Assembly: GCF_003369915.1 (NCBI RefSeq)
Contig: NC_046677.1
Span: forward strand, 22,958,913-23,022,912
From: Drosophila miranda
Lineage: Eukaryota > Arthropoda > Insecta > Diptera > Drosophilidae
Length of the DNA stretch: 64,000 bases
Direction: 5' to 3'
Below the pieces are notes generated by a model. The model was not told the origin of the DNA, did not search any database, and saw nothing but the letters and a program-made list of their open reading frames with translations. Both the position numbers and the translations under genes were made by a program. Below are positions 12,174 through 24,519 of this stretch, in pieces. The stretch's first letter is position 1. The number at the start of each line of letters is the position of its first letter.

Positions 12174-12247
12174 TCGTTCAGTCCGTTCGAATCAGCGCTT
12201 CAGCTTTCTCATAACATCGAATCGTTCGCTTAAAACGGACTGAACGA
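12174..12247. repeat. 14-bp perfect inverted repeat
   Basis: TCGTTCAGTCCGTT (12174-12187) and its exact reverse complement (12234-12247) flank 46 bases. It could fold as a hairpin or be the remnant of a palindromic mobile element. A related GAACGGAC lies at 12129-12136. Confidence 0.6.
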
Positions 12248-13653
12248 CGCTGGTCTCGACAGATCCGAAAAGTTCGGTTTTTTCTCTCTCACTCTTCACT
12301 CAACGAACGCATAAAAAGCAAGCATCAAACATACGAAATACAACGACTTTAGGCAGAATATATTTTAATCCTGGAAAAGCAGAAAATCTATTTTGTTTTT
12401 TCTTTCCCGTTCTGAACAGAAAATGGCCCGAGTCAGGCGTGTAAAATCCCAGTGGAACATCTCCTAATGGAAGAAGTTCCACTGTATTTACCTTCTACTC
12501 GGACGTAGACAACCAGCAACGGAACTTTGTTCTTTGTGTGGTCTCTAGGAGGGGCCTATTACTCGCTTAGCCCCACGTGCAATGCCTTAACTCCCTCACT
12601 CACACACGCACACCCACACCCACACAAACTCGAGCACACCATAACGGGGAATTGTGGGGAATTTATTGAATTTTTATTGGATTTTTCTGCCGCGCCCACA
12701 AAAAGAAGAGAAGGAAGAGCCGGGCAGGGCAGGGCCGGGCAGGGCAGCGCCATGCTGGCTGCTGTGTACTCGTTAGGCGTGGCATAATTCATTATGTTGA
12801 CTCACTTACTCCCAACCGCCCTCCGCCCCCCGCCCGCTGCCCTGCTGCCTGTTGCCTGCCCCCCTCCACTAATGACGTGCCGCGTGCTGTGCATATTAAT
12901 GTACCGCAATGCCCTGCATTCCGCTGGCCACCTCGATTTATGGCTTAAAGAGCGGCCAACAGCCAACTGCATTGAATGGAATACAATTTGTACCGTTTTA
13001 CTGGGGAGGCGGTGGTGGGGGCCACCCCTGCCCCTGGCTTTCAAGGACGCGCTCTGTGATTAGCACATGGCCGGAACGGATTTCGAAGGGGAAATTATTA
13101 CGCTGCAAAGATCAAAACCAGAGTGAACCCAGGCTGCCCATCCACTTAACCTCACCGCCATTCAAGGTAGTCCGTTTACCTTTTCATATCAAAGCAAATG
13201 AGAGAAAGAGAGGCGGCGCTTCTTCGCTTCGAATTTTTGGGCACTCAAATTTATGGGTGTGGGTGTGTGGGTGTGTCTGTGTGTCAGTAGTCGACCACCC
13301 TACAAATTGGTCGCTGGTGATACGAGCGGCACAAAAAAATTATTTGTATTTACTTGTCTATTAGCTTACAATTTGTAATATTGTACTGGTTCAAAGAATC
13401 ACTTTTGCTGAAACAATGAGACCTTTGAAGTATTTGAGTTTTGTGCAATCAAAGCAAACATCGGCTGTCAAATTTTTGTCTTTTTAAACGGAATTCCAGA
13501 CAGATTTCTAGTAATCTTTTGAAAGTACACACAATAAAACTATTCCATTCAATACTACAAAACGCAATCCCCGAATTTCGAAAGTAAATACGAGTAGGTA
13601 TATTGGAATGGATATTACCCATTGTTCCGGCAATTAATTTATTATCCATAGCA

Positions 13654-14211
13654 ATGGCACATTGGCTTATGGTGGGACTGGCTGCCCTGCTCTTCCTGTT
13701 CTACCAATGGCATTACTGGCGTACAATTGAGATTAGTTCGAAAAGACCCATGCTGCCCTCGATATTGGTCTTCGTGGCCGTTCTGGGCCAGTGTGTTGAC
13801 AAGGTTAAGATGCCCCAGTCAATCCCAAGTATGCAAGGCAGACTATATAAATTCCTCTTCGAGCTCGTTGTATCGATATTTGTGATATACTTCGGCATGG
13901 TGGTGGTTTGGCACTTCCTGGAGTGGTTGATCATCCTGTTGCTTCAGCGAACACTGCGTAAATTTCGCTGTGTGTCGGAATCAAACTATAAGTTATACGA
14001 AGAGTTCTGGATTGGCGGCATTACACTGCCACTGTCTCTGATCATCTTGGTGACGTTGTCCAAGCACAAAATTTACAAGAGGCTGCATCTGAATTTCAAC
14101 AGAGACACCGCCATGAAGGTGATTTTGAAGCGCCGGAAGGGGCCTTCGAAGGCTCCCGGGATTCGATTACGTTTCAGTGAAAGAATCCGAAACAGATCAA
14201 AAAAGCAATAA
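13654..14211 (+). CDS. small multipass membrane protein of unknown function
   Basis: An intact frame of 185 aa from ATG 13654. An in-frame TAA at 13585-13587 and no earlier ATG fix this start unless there is an upstream exon. Hydrophobic segments are seen near residues 4-20 (LMVGLAALLFLFYQW), ~37-49, ~68-100 (FELVVSIFVIYFGMVVVW then LEWLIILLL, probably one or two spans) and ~120-137 (ITLPLSLIILVTLS). The cytosolic-looking C-terminus is strongly basic (KVILKRRKGPSKAPGIRLRF) and has no partner motif that I know. AATAAA at 14242-14247, 31 bases after the stop, supports a compact real transcription unit. It stands alone in a long non-coding interval upstream of, or nested in, the GPCR gene. I do not recognise the family. 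Confidence 0.75.
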   Translation: MAHWLMVGLAALLFLFYQWHYWRTIEISSKRPMLPSILVFVAVLGQCVDKVKMPQSIPSMQGRLYKFLFELVVSIFVIYFGMVVVWHFLEWLIILLLQRTLRKFRCVSESNYKLYEEFWIGGITLPLSLIILVTLSKHKIYKRLHLNFNRDTAMKVILKRRKGPSKAPGIRLRFSERIRNRSKKQ

Positions 14212-14241
14212 CGGAATGTGGGGTAAAGTAAAAATGTATTT

Positions 14242-14247
14242 AATAAA
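14242..14247 (+). terminator. polyadenylation signal of the small membrane protein gene
   Basis: AATAAA, 31 bases after the stop codon of the frame ending at 14211. Confidence 0.65.
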
Positions 14248-14540
14248 CCATTTAATACGGATATTGCTGGCTAGCGAGCTGCTTATCTAAACCGAACCTA
14301 CACATTATTCCCCGGAAGCTCCAGTACTTGCTGCGATATTTGCATATCTGCTTCTCCATTTCGGATGCAAAGTTTTGCCTTTGGGCCAGAAGTTTTCCCC
14401 TGAACAAAGTTTGTCCAAACGTTGTGTTCGCCTGTCGCCTGGACGGAGGGATGGGTGGACCAGGCTTTTGCTTTGGCCTCCCTCCCAGCAGTTCTAAGCA
14501 AACGTTTAATATTCACGCTTGAGCGCGTTCCCAGGCGAGG

Positions 14541-14639
14541 CAGTGGGACGGCAGTGGAATGGCAGTGGGACGGCTGTGGGATGGCTGTGGGATGGCAGTG
14601 GGACGGCTGTGGGATGGCTGTGGGATGGCAGTGGGATGG
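14541..14639 (+). repeat. 11-bp minisatellite with 33-bp higher-order pattern
   Basis: Nine tandem 11-bp units of the form cWgtgggaYgg (one unit carries an extra substitution). Units 3-5 and 6-8 repeat the same order of variants (cag..acgg, ctg..atgg, ctg..atgg), so the array also has a 33-bp period. Confidence 0.9.
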
Positions 14640-15854
14640 ATGAAAATGTGTGAACAGTTTGACGCTTATCTATGCCTCTGCGTTTTGACCAAATTTTATT
14701 GCCTGTTTCCAGGCCAAAACGTTGCCCAGTTTCTGCTCAAGTGAACAGCATCAGTACAGTGCGGTGGCAGTTCCAGAACCAGAACCAGCGACAGTGTAAT
14801 GCTCTGCCATTTAGCAATTAGCCATCCACCGAAAGAGAGAGAATGAAAGAGGGAAAGAGAGAGAGTGAGAGAGAGACTGTCAGGCAGGCAGGAAGGAAGG
14901 AATACTCCACTGATGATTATAATGATGATGATGTTTGTCGACAGTAAACCAAAGTTCATTACGGACTTGTAATGATATTAATCATATGCCATGTGGTGCT
15001 AATGAAGAGGCAGCCACATCCGCCACATCCCCATTCTCAGCGGCTGCGTGCCTCGTCCGTTCTCTCCCAAGCATTTAAAGCACTTGAAATGCAATTTGGA
15101 ATTACTTGTGGAACGGAACGGCCCTTGTTTACATACCCGACAACACGGGCCACATCCCCACGCCCGTCCGGACGGACTTGGGGGCTGCAATTGCTATTCC
15201 ATTCCCTTCTTAACTGCTGTCTAGCTGTGTTCGTGCCGTGTTCCTGATTTCTCAGCCTGCCCTGGCCTGCAGCTCTCCTCCGGCTATCATTCAACTTTCA
15301 TGCGAACATTTGTTTTCTCTTCCTTGTTTTCCGCTTTGAAAGAAAGCTCTGGCAAGTGTAGCCCTCAATCTGCACGAATCAGCTAATTCACAGTGGTACG
15401 TGGCCATTGTGGCAAACTTTCTCATCCTTAAAGCGCAGTGCCTGTGCTTTTTCATTTACCGATTTTTAGACATTTTTCCATTGACTGCATCCCTAGTAAA
15501 AATTGTTTACTTATCATGGCTATCGATGCAGATACCGAGAGCTTACCTTTGCACCTCCATTCGCAAAATTCTGCCATTGGAAACTTTATTTATTTTTCTG
15601 AAGAAAGTTGCGGATGTTTTCATGCCACTGTGGCAGAAACTAGTCAATATTCTGAGAAGTCCAGGGCCCCATCTATGGCCCGACCAACCATCAACGGAAG
15701 TGCTCGTCGCCATTTTTAGTGCACTTCTTAAAAGTGCGCACATTTCCGTTTGGCATCAATGATTCGGACTCGGTTTTCCCCCATCCCCCATTTCTGCTCT
15801 ACCGCGTCTCACACCCACTCTTCCCATCTGCCACCCCATCCCCATTCAGCTGTC

Positions 15855-15879
15855 TGTGTGTGTGTGTGTGTGTGTGTGT
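15855..15879. repeat. (TG)n microsatellite
   Basis: Perfect TG run. Similar runs lie at 19734-19760, 20124-20144, 40975-40990 and 41801-41828. Confidence 0.95.
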
Positions 15880-18800
15880 CTGCCATTCGCTTTTCCTATT
15901 TCGTTTTTATGCTTTTTTCTTCGCTTCGAGTTTTTCTTCCCTTCTTTTCCGCTTGGCCTCTGGCTGTTTTGGCTTCACTTTTGCTGATTTTAATTTTGGT
16001 AAAAGTTGTCACATTTGATTTTTAGAAATTGTTCGGTTTTATGTGCCTGCCCCATCGCTCCGTCGGCCCATTGCCCCCCATCCGGAGTTGGTCGCTTGTC
16101 TTTTGCTCCGCTTTTTTATGGCGCTTTTATGCTGTGCCATGTGCCATGTGCCATGTGGCTGTTGCTTTGTGTTGGGACCTATGGGCAGGGGCTGCTGCTT
16201 CAGTGCCTTCGTCCTGGAAAAACTGTTAGGTCAGGGCACACGGGATAAGCCATGGAACAGAGCCTGTTGCTTGTCTTCATCCCCCCCACGGTCGTCTGGA
16301 AGTTAAAACAATAGAGAAGCGGACAACAAGTTTGGAAGAAGCAGTACTGAGGGTTTAACTAATTAGTGGAGATCGTAATTTATGTGTTTGGTTTTTGTAA
16401 TGAAAAGAATGGTATGCCAGGGCTTAAAACTGGATTAAAATAATTGCAGTTGTAGAATGGATTGGGGGTATTAAATGTAGTACAAATTATATAGTACGTA
16501 AATTATTATTCGAATAAATTATAGAATTATGTTTGGATGGGATGGGAGGACATTATAGGAAATACCTTTGTCGCTCTCTTTTTGCCATTTTCAAAGTGTA
16601 CATTTGAAACAACTTTATTACAAAATACTTTTTTTGTGCTGGCTAAAAACCCCTTACTTTGGACCCCCAAGTCTCCAAAGAATATTGGGAAATGTCTTTA
16701 ATTAAAAGCCGCAAATAATCATTATCAAGGCATAATCATAATACCCGCAGGAAATTCAGCCACAAAGGATCCACATTCTATAGTCTGGCTAATCTGCCAA
16801 ACAATTCATTCCTAATGATTCCTAATCTGATAATGTTAATATATTTAAAGGTTTCCTAATCTAATCTCAGTCAGTAAACAACTTAAACAAATTTGTGCGG
16901 CAGTTTGAGTGGCTCCCGTCTCGCCTCAGAAACCACTTCGATGACAACAATCTACGGCATTGTCCTTGATATTGTGCAATCAATCCAATACAATCCTTTC
17001 ATTCTGCAGCCTAATAATGGGTTTCGTGTGCAAGTACTCTCCAGAGATAAAGGAAAACCGGGGAGAGGCGGGGGGGCCTAGGGTGGATATTCTGTGGGAT
17101 ATTTATGCACTGAAATTTCTTATGCAATTAAGTGTTGGCCTTAAAGTCGAGCCACAGCTCAGACAAGCCCCCAGACCCCTCCCTCTCCAGCTATAGACAG
17201 CGCCACGGGCCATGCCTGAGCCTCAAATGACATCCTTGCCAGCCGCTCCCTTGCCACTCGTTTTCCATGTTGCCTTGCCGCATGGCTGCACTTTGGATAC
17301 ACACAAACACACAGACATATATGTGCATACATATATGGCTGTGTGTACTTGTATATTGGATGCATGTTGTATGCCCAGGAGAAGGATCTGAGACGGGAGG
17401 CCAGCTGCAAAAATACTCGTACCAGATGGAATGAATGAAAATAAAATCAAGTGAAATTTTCGAACTTTTGTGTGAAAAGCGAAACTGTGAAACTGGGAAA
17501 ATGGGTAACATTTGTGTTTGTAAATAGCAATCGAGACAGAAATCGCAGCGACATTTTGCTTCATGCTCCTCCAAGCGAAATAAACATGAAAATGTTCAGA
17601 TACATTTTTGGGCTCAATAGATACGTACATCATACATACAGAGTGGATATGTACAGTGAAACCCAAGAGTATACGCCTCAATATGGGTGGAAATGGGATT
17701 GTGGGAAGGCTTCCTATATATAGGACACTGATCAGCTCAGGAAGCGACTGTCCTCTGCGAGAGCTCACACTGTATCCTACAGATATCTGTGTGTGTGCGG
17801 CTTGTGCGTGTGCGTGTGCTGAGGCCCACAACAAAGCCAATAAAAAGCTATGACCTCGAAAAGTTCAATTTTGTTGCTGTATATAAACGTTGAGTGTGCT
17901 TGACAATTTTTCACTTCAAGCAACAAATTATGCCGTAGCATAACATTAGGCGCACCCACACGCCCACGCCCCAACCCCATCCCAAGCCCCACCAGGACAT
18001 TTTGAAGTGAACCTTAGCCCAGAACCCAGAGCCGAGTCGAGTCGAGTCCGTCCACCCCTCTAAGTATAGTAGGATGTATGTATGTATGTATATCCCTTCG
18101 GCCGCTTGTGCGTGCCAAGCCGCCCCGCCAGCGACTTTATCTAAAAGCTCACTTAGCCCCAAGTAGGCCAAGTAGATTACAACCGAAAGAGCTGCTTGTC
18201 TATAAAGAAATATTGTGCACACACAGATGCATAGGCGGAGGATGAATGATGAATAATCGTAGTATACGAGTATGGGCCGCCATATGGTTATTTTGACTAA
18301 TTTTGGGGCAACATTTATTATTAGATTTCCTGGGGGGGGAAGAGAGAATCATCCATCCATTTTGATAAGAAAATTGGGGATAACCAAGTCGTTAAGCATA
18401 CGTTTTTTGTTGCGAATCCTTCAGATTATATGTATATAATTTTCTAGGAAATTGTATATAAATATTTACTGAGCTTCATTGTTGAACAGAGAAGCAGGAG
18501 GATCCAGCCACCAGACGCGTTCTACTGTTATTAATGAGAAGAAAATTAATTGAAAATAAATTGTATTCCAAGTGCTTAAATCACACATTGCGTATATTTT
18601 GAGTACCGAATCTCGATTACGCACACAGGCAAAATACACTTTGTTTTTGCATTCTCGGTCTGTGTGTATTTCGTTATTGGATTGGCGGGGTCGAAATTTG
18701 GTCGTGAATACCAAAAGTGTGTCGATCTAACGTTTTCTCTCTGTCCGAGAATATCTGTACCTCTGTCCTGTTGCTATGAAATTAAACCCGTCTGCTATGA

Positions 18801-21644
18801 CACCTGGAAAGCTGGCTGTCGTATAACTACTATCAAAGCTGTTTGTTGCAAAACTTTAGCCAGCTATTAGCTATTATCTGCACATCCATTATCTTCGCTA
18901 CTGGCTCTAATTGAATAAAATCCAACAAAATAGGGCAAACACAAATTGTAAGACGGTCATGAAAGCAACACCGAAACTTATTTAAAACTCGATTATATAG
19001 ACATTGTCAGGCTTTTAATGATATAAACATTTTCCGGGGTGGTGGGAGCACTTGAGTAAATTGCGCATGTAAACAGTGGCCCCCCCTTGCCGAAAAAAGT
19101 GGGCCATCGTATAACGAAATACTCGCAAAGTGGGGCGCCAGACCCTGAAAAGTGATTAAAATGATTGTTGTACAACAATGTCCATGTCCGTGTCCTTGTA
19201 AGGGTTTTGCACCCTTCTCCTCCTCCTCCTCCTCCTCTCCCTGCCCCCAAGCATTGCCAAAAAAAAATAGCGCGCCATTACAGGGTTGCTGTTGCTATTG
19301 CCGTTGCTTCTTCTTTTTAGTCTTCTTTCATTTTTGGTGTACGAGTATCTAGGAAAAAGCCTAATTGGAAAAGTGTTTTGGGACTGGCACTCGAAGCTTT
19401 TAGCTGGAAATGCCTGACAAAGGCTCAGGGGAAAGCGATTTCAAACGTTGTTGTCTGATTTGTTGGCTTTTCGGTGGAAAGGAAGGCCAAGGGGCTGGAG
19501 GCCGGTTGCCAGGGGGCGTGGGACTGAGGCAAAGCACAGCTGCTTGAGCTTATTTAAGCAAAACAGGACAAAGGAATGCGAATGCGACCGGCGAACAATT
19601 TGTCCTCGACGTTGTCAGCGGCACTCACTCGAGTCCTCTCTCTCGCTCTGTTTCTGTTTCTGCTGCTCTTGCAATTGCTTTGCTTGTTGCTCTCCCATTG
19701 TTTAATTGTTAACCGTTTCTCTCAATGTGTATGCGTGTGTGTGTGTGTGTGTGTGTGTGTGAGTGCCTTTGTTGCATTGTTTGATTGTTTCACGCCCCCG
19801 CATTGTCTCCCTTCCTGTGCGTGTGCGAAATAACATTTGTCTAATGAAAAGCTCTCTGCGAGGCAGGTCTTTCTTGTCTTTCTGTGTTTCTGCCATTCAT
19901 ATGCCGCCCTCCCTCGGGCCACCCCACTCCCTATTCTCTCTTCACCCCTTCATTCTCCTTCGCTCCGTCTGGCTTTTTGTCTATTTTTAGCTCATTATTT
20001 TGCGCTAAGGGCAAATGTTGAGCCGGCCACAAGACATTTCATGTCCGGACACGCCTCGAGCTTCATCTTCACTCAAATTGATGAGCCACAACTAAGACCG
20101 ATGCAAACATGTGTGCATGTACATGTGTGTGTGTGTGTGTGTGTTCTGCTGGAATATTTACATATTTGAGCTGAATAATAAAATATTTCTAAAAATGTGG
20201 CCTCGGGTTTTTCGTTGTTGCACACTATAATCCAGGACGTCAAGTTTTCTTATATTTAGTTTTATATTTCGCTATGCTTTAACTTTAATGTTATTAAGAA
20301 CAAATAATTGCGCGTTGGCTCGAGAGAGACTTTGGACCCGAATATTTAGCGTCGATCGCTGTTCTTCCCTCTCTTTGTTCGACGGCCGCTTCTCTCTCTT
20401 ACTCTCTCTCTCTGTTAGTTGCTCTGTTAACTCTACAGCAGGACAAGAGTCTGCTCTCTGTGGATCTCACATTTATTGCCTTCAATTGCTATTTTTCTTG
20501 GTAACAAATTAGCCAAAAATATTTCCTGTGTGGGAATTTATGAAGTGGGAAGCAATAACATTTTGAAAATTAAATAATAATTAAAACCATAATTTATTGA
20601 GTTGTTTTACGCAATTTTGTGGTACGGTACACACTTATTATTTATGATACCATTACCATTGCCAATAAGCACCATAATTTATAAGTCTAAGCCCGCATTG
20701 GGGGACAGTTTCATAGAAATACACTTAAAAAAACACAAAGAGTGTCGAAAACTAATTGGTTAATCTTATTTCTATGATATTTGACTCATTTTCTAGTAGT
20801 CTTTTCGACCAATCCGAGGATTTCATTATGAAAGTCTGAATACACACATTCACAGAAACGAAACCCTCTAAATGAAATCCTACTTCAAGTGTTTCATTTT
20901 CATTGTGCGATAATTCTCACCCAATTTGTTTTGTCGATTTACTAATAGAATGTTGTTGGATTTTCTCCGCAAACGAAAACATAAAATAATTGACCGAAAA
21001 GCATGAATATTCATCTATTGAAATATCTCTCCGGCTGTGCATCTGCCTCTGGCACTGGCACTGGCTCTGGCTCCGGCTCTGGCTCTGGCTCTGCTGTTGT
21101 TTGCCCATGGAAATTTGCATGTTTGAGATGTCACAGCGATAGACCTCAACAAATCAAACTCGGAATTGAAATGTAAAGCTCTGGGAAAGTGCAAACGATT
21201 TGGGATTTGGCCGCAAACAAACTGTGCAATTATGTTGCAACCGGCAACTGGCAAACTTGCAACGTGGCCAGACCAGGACAGAACAGGACAGACCAGGCAG
21301 GTGGCAGGCAGCAAACAGACAAACGACAAGACAGCAGAACATGACACAGAATGGCAACCGAAATCTGGTTAATTGAAAAACTGTATGTAGACCCTCTTCA
21401 TACATGTGCATGCATGCATAGATACAGACACAGCGATACAGATATGTACTGGTACATGCATCCTCGCATCCTTGCCGCATTAGCTGCAGTTGAGCGGAGT
21501 GTCAAGGTGAGGCCAGGTGAGCTCAGCCAGGCAGAAAACAGCCAGCCAGCCAGCAACGCAAACAGAAGACTAACTGAGAAGAGCGGCATAGATCGATAGA
21601 GACGACTGTTGGGACATCCTCTAAACGGATTTTTATGTTTTTTT

Positions 21645-21899
21645 TTAGAGGCCGTCTTTGTGTGAAAGGGATTTAATTGAGACAAGACTCTCCTCAGTGC
21701 TATAGGGAATTGCTGGCAGCACCAAAACCTTCTTAAAATCCTCGTGGTAGTTATGTCCCGCCAAATCGGAACATTTGTCTTCAGTCGAACCTTTAAGATG
21801 GTTCATAGATCTCAAGGCTCGCTGAATAGGCAATAGTTCGATAATGGTACTCCTAATATCCATGTATTTATCTAGTTCCAACAAAGCTGCGTTTTATGG
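21645..21899 (-). pseudogene. possible gene fragment or decayed coding sequence
   Basis: A minus-strand frame starting after a stop (TAA at 21896-21894) and preceded by an AG acceptor-like CGCAG. It reads LLELDKYMDIRSTIIELLP, QRALRSMNHLKGSTED, HNYHEDFKKVLVLPAIPYS and ends in TAA near 21645. Composition is protein-like, but there is no ATG start. A neighbouring block at 21918-22030 in another frame also looks coding-like (SFFLNVYRVLFDFDWVGSK). This suggests a frameshifted relic or a missed exon. I recognise no family. Confidence 0.2.
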
Positions 21900-23979
21900 A
21901 CCCATCATCCTACTCTCCTAGGAAATCTGCTTAGAACCTACCCAATCGAAATCGAATAGTACCCTATAGACATTCAGAAAGAAAGAGCAAAGCTTGCCTC
22001 TACGCACACCCAAATATCCCCAGGAGTACCAGGTATTCCGACAAAAAAAAAAATCTCTTGGCAATGCGAGAGTATAGTTTTCCAGGTATCCCTCCCCTGC
22101 CCTCCGCCGGCTGCTCCTGGCATTTGGCCAAATCACGTAATCACAACTTGTTTATGGCGCATGTGCCAACTGTCTCCGACTGTGCCTGGCCTCCAGTCCT
22201 CCAATCCAAAAAAGGAAACACACAAAAAAAAGAAACAAAAACAGGAGCCTCCACCGCTTGCAGTTGCAATGAAAATTAATTTCAATTAGCGGAAATTGTT
22301 TTTACACCTGTTTGCCTTCCAGCACGTCGCAGTTGTCGAAGTGGTTTGGCCAATTTGCGGCCTGTCAACGCATTGACGGGCTACGTATTTGGCTGGCTAC
22401 CCAGCTAGATATTCGCTTCCCACCCCCCTCCCTCCTGCATATCCTTATTCATCTTATTCATAAATCGGATTCAGAGCCACAGACAATTATAGCATACCAC
22501 CAGGCGACACTTGAGTGCCGTGGCAAGGGCCACGCCCAGTCCCCAGGGTCCACGTAACTGACTAAGCGACCGCTCTTTTTTCCCCCGCATTTGCTTTGGA
22601 CTGTCGGTGGATGGAAATGGAAATGGTGAAGGTTAGGACAAGAGGGAAAATCGCATACAACATTTGTGCGGAATGAATAATTTAAAGTGGTTTAATTACA
22701 TTACATCAAAAGCCACCGCAGTCGGACACGCACGCACAAGTTGATTGCAGTATCAGGAAACAATGCTTAACGAGTTAGTAGGAAAATTCGTTAGCAGATA
22801 ATACTAGATGGCACATATAATAATAGTGGAGGTTTTCTACATCCGATTTAACTGGATATAGGGCTATGTCTAGGAGAAATAAAAAGAATGTAGCATCAGT
22901 AATACCCTGAAAAGATATCATTTAATTTGGGCACATATTCACCAAATGTTATTATATTAAAGATACGATAAAGTTAATCTAAACTTCTCAAAGAGTCAAG
23001 CTCATTCTCATTCACCGAAAATACTTTCTAATTCTTTTTTCCTCATTTAAATGCCTGGACTCTATAATGAAACCAAACCGAAATCATGCCTTACACTCTC
23101 TTTTATTAAGCTGCATATTTAAGAGCACTTTTATGGTCGACTTCTCCGTTGTTCGTCTATCCTCTACCGTTCTCCCTTCAATCAGGGACCTCCAAGAGCA
23201 GCAACAACGATTTGAAAAGGTTTCTCAATTAAATTCCAATTGGCGTTGCCATGAAATTTGTCCAATTGGCCAGAGCTCTGGGAAATAGAATTTCACGTTC
23301 TATTTTCTGGTTCTATTTCTGGCTGAGAGTCTGCTCGTAGTGGGAAATGCACTTGATGGAAAGGCAATCAACATAAATTCGTTTGCTGAATGCAGTTACA
23401 GCTAATTGATCGTGCATATAGCAGTCGGAAAATATTGAACTGACAAACCGACAGTTGTTGTGGAACGTTCAAGTAAACCACTCTGTAACAATTGGAAATA
23501 CAAAGAAGCAATACCTTAATACCATCTAAACAAAAAATACCAAGTAAAGTCGCTCATAAAGAGAGGGTGAAGGGGGCACAAGGCAGAAATGCAGTGGAAT
23601 ATCTATAATATATGTATCAGATCTTCAAGAGCCACACAGTAAAAATATTAAAATAGCCAAAATTCAAATCTTAGACCTTTTAATGGACGCAATGGATTCC
23701 AAAGTTCAGGTTATAATTTTTGGATATTTTGAGGGAAATATTCAAATAATATTTGAATATTTATATTTGAATATTAAAGGAATGAGTAAAATAAAATAAT
23801 GTCTTGTCAGAGATCGAGGGACAGGGTGCTCTTCTTCTTCTTGCATTTTGTCGTGCCTGGAGTGCAGTAAATCCAGGTTAAGTCTTTCTCGCTTCAAATC
23901 TATTTATAAACTCCTCGTGCCCGCCTCTCTTAGATCACGCCATACCCGACACAGAATTGCATTATCCAATCGCTCTCTC

Positions 23980-24130
23980 AGCATTTCCCTTTTGATCTTC
24001 CACTCTCTCTCAACAACATCACCGCGTTACACTCGGCTGAGCCGACTCTCTTCGGCTCTCAAGCCTCGCTCTCAGCAGAAATACGAATTGAGGGAAAAAT
24101 AGATAACTCTATTGCGTAGTTTCTGTCTTA
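23980..24130 (+). repeat. dispersed repeat, copy 1
   Basis: Shares a diverged but collinear ~130-bp stretch with 59040-59165. Common blocks are TTTTGATCTTCC, CGGCTGAG, CGCTCTCAGCA, AATACGA and TGCGTAGTTTC in the same order. No terminal repeats or coding capacity are seen. It is probably a decayed mobile-element fragment. Confidence 0.55.
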
Positions 24131-24366
24131 TTTCTTAATGCTCTACATTTCTGATATACAGACTGGCGGTCGGACAGTGCTTTCAAGGAATACATGAATA
24201 TATTATCAATAATCTTATATGAATCATACATATGCACTTATGTGCCGACTGTACTTACAAACATACATACATAAATCATTTATTTAAAAGTGTGTAAATA
24301 TGCGTACCTAACTTATTGATTTATTTTCTGTCCAAAACTAAACGAAACTTTTTCTCAATTATGCAG

Positions 24367-24519
24367 ATGAGCGCGCTTCTGTGCCACAATTTCGTTGTAC
24401 ACCTGCAGAAGCTGCCACGCCCACGACGAACATCCCCCCAAACTCCGAGAACAACGCGAAAGACAAACAAAACAAACTCAAATTCAAAAGCAACATCAGT
24501 GATATGGAAATGTGCATAG
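24367..24519 (+). other. upstream ORF overlapping the smog start
   Basis: The first three bases after the acceptor CAG (24364-24366) are ATG. This opens a 50-codon frame (MSALLCHNFVVHLQKLPR...) that stops at 24517-24519, overlapping the main ATG at 24504 in a different frame. Such an overlapping uORF would reduce initiation at 24504 if the exon does begin here. Confidence 0.4.

Larger units (their letters stand above)
6849..13653. other. non-coding interval downstream of Mon1; likely 5' regulatory or intronic DNA
   Basis: No convincing long coding exon. Contents that I could see: a small protein-like minus block at 7179-7319, a GAGA/initiator promoter candidate at 7641-7790, 5' UTR-like CAA/CAGC-rich DNA at 8440-8660 and 9980-10310, a CAGAG-type repeat at 10357-10433, a 14-bp inverted repeat at 12174-12247, and CA/TG tracts near 8547 and 13255. 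One or more untranslated first exons of the large GPCR gene starting at 24504 may lie here. I could not fix them. Confidence 0.5.
14248..24366. other. non-coding interval, probable 5' intron or upstream DNA of the GPCR gene
   Basis: No coding exon that I can support. It holds an 11-bp minisatellite (14541-14639), several TG/CA microsatellites, (GGCTCT)-like hexamers at 21047-21096, a protein-like minus frame at 21645-21899 and one copy of a dispersed repeat at 23980-24130. It ends in a pyrimidine-rich acceptor TTATGCAG at 24359-24366. Confidence 0.5.

Noticed and set aside
18664-18870. Cysteine-rich 68-codon plus frame
   Set aside because: It has seven or eight Cys and looked like a small secreted peptide, but there is no ATG, no signal peptide and no splice acceptor giving a start.
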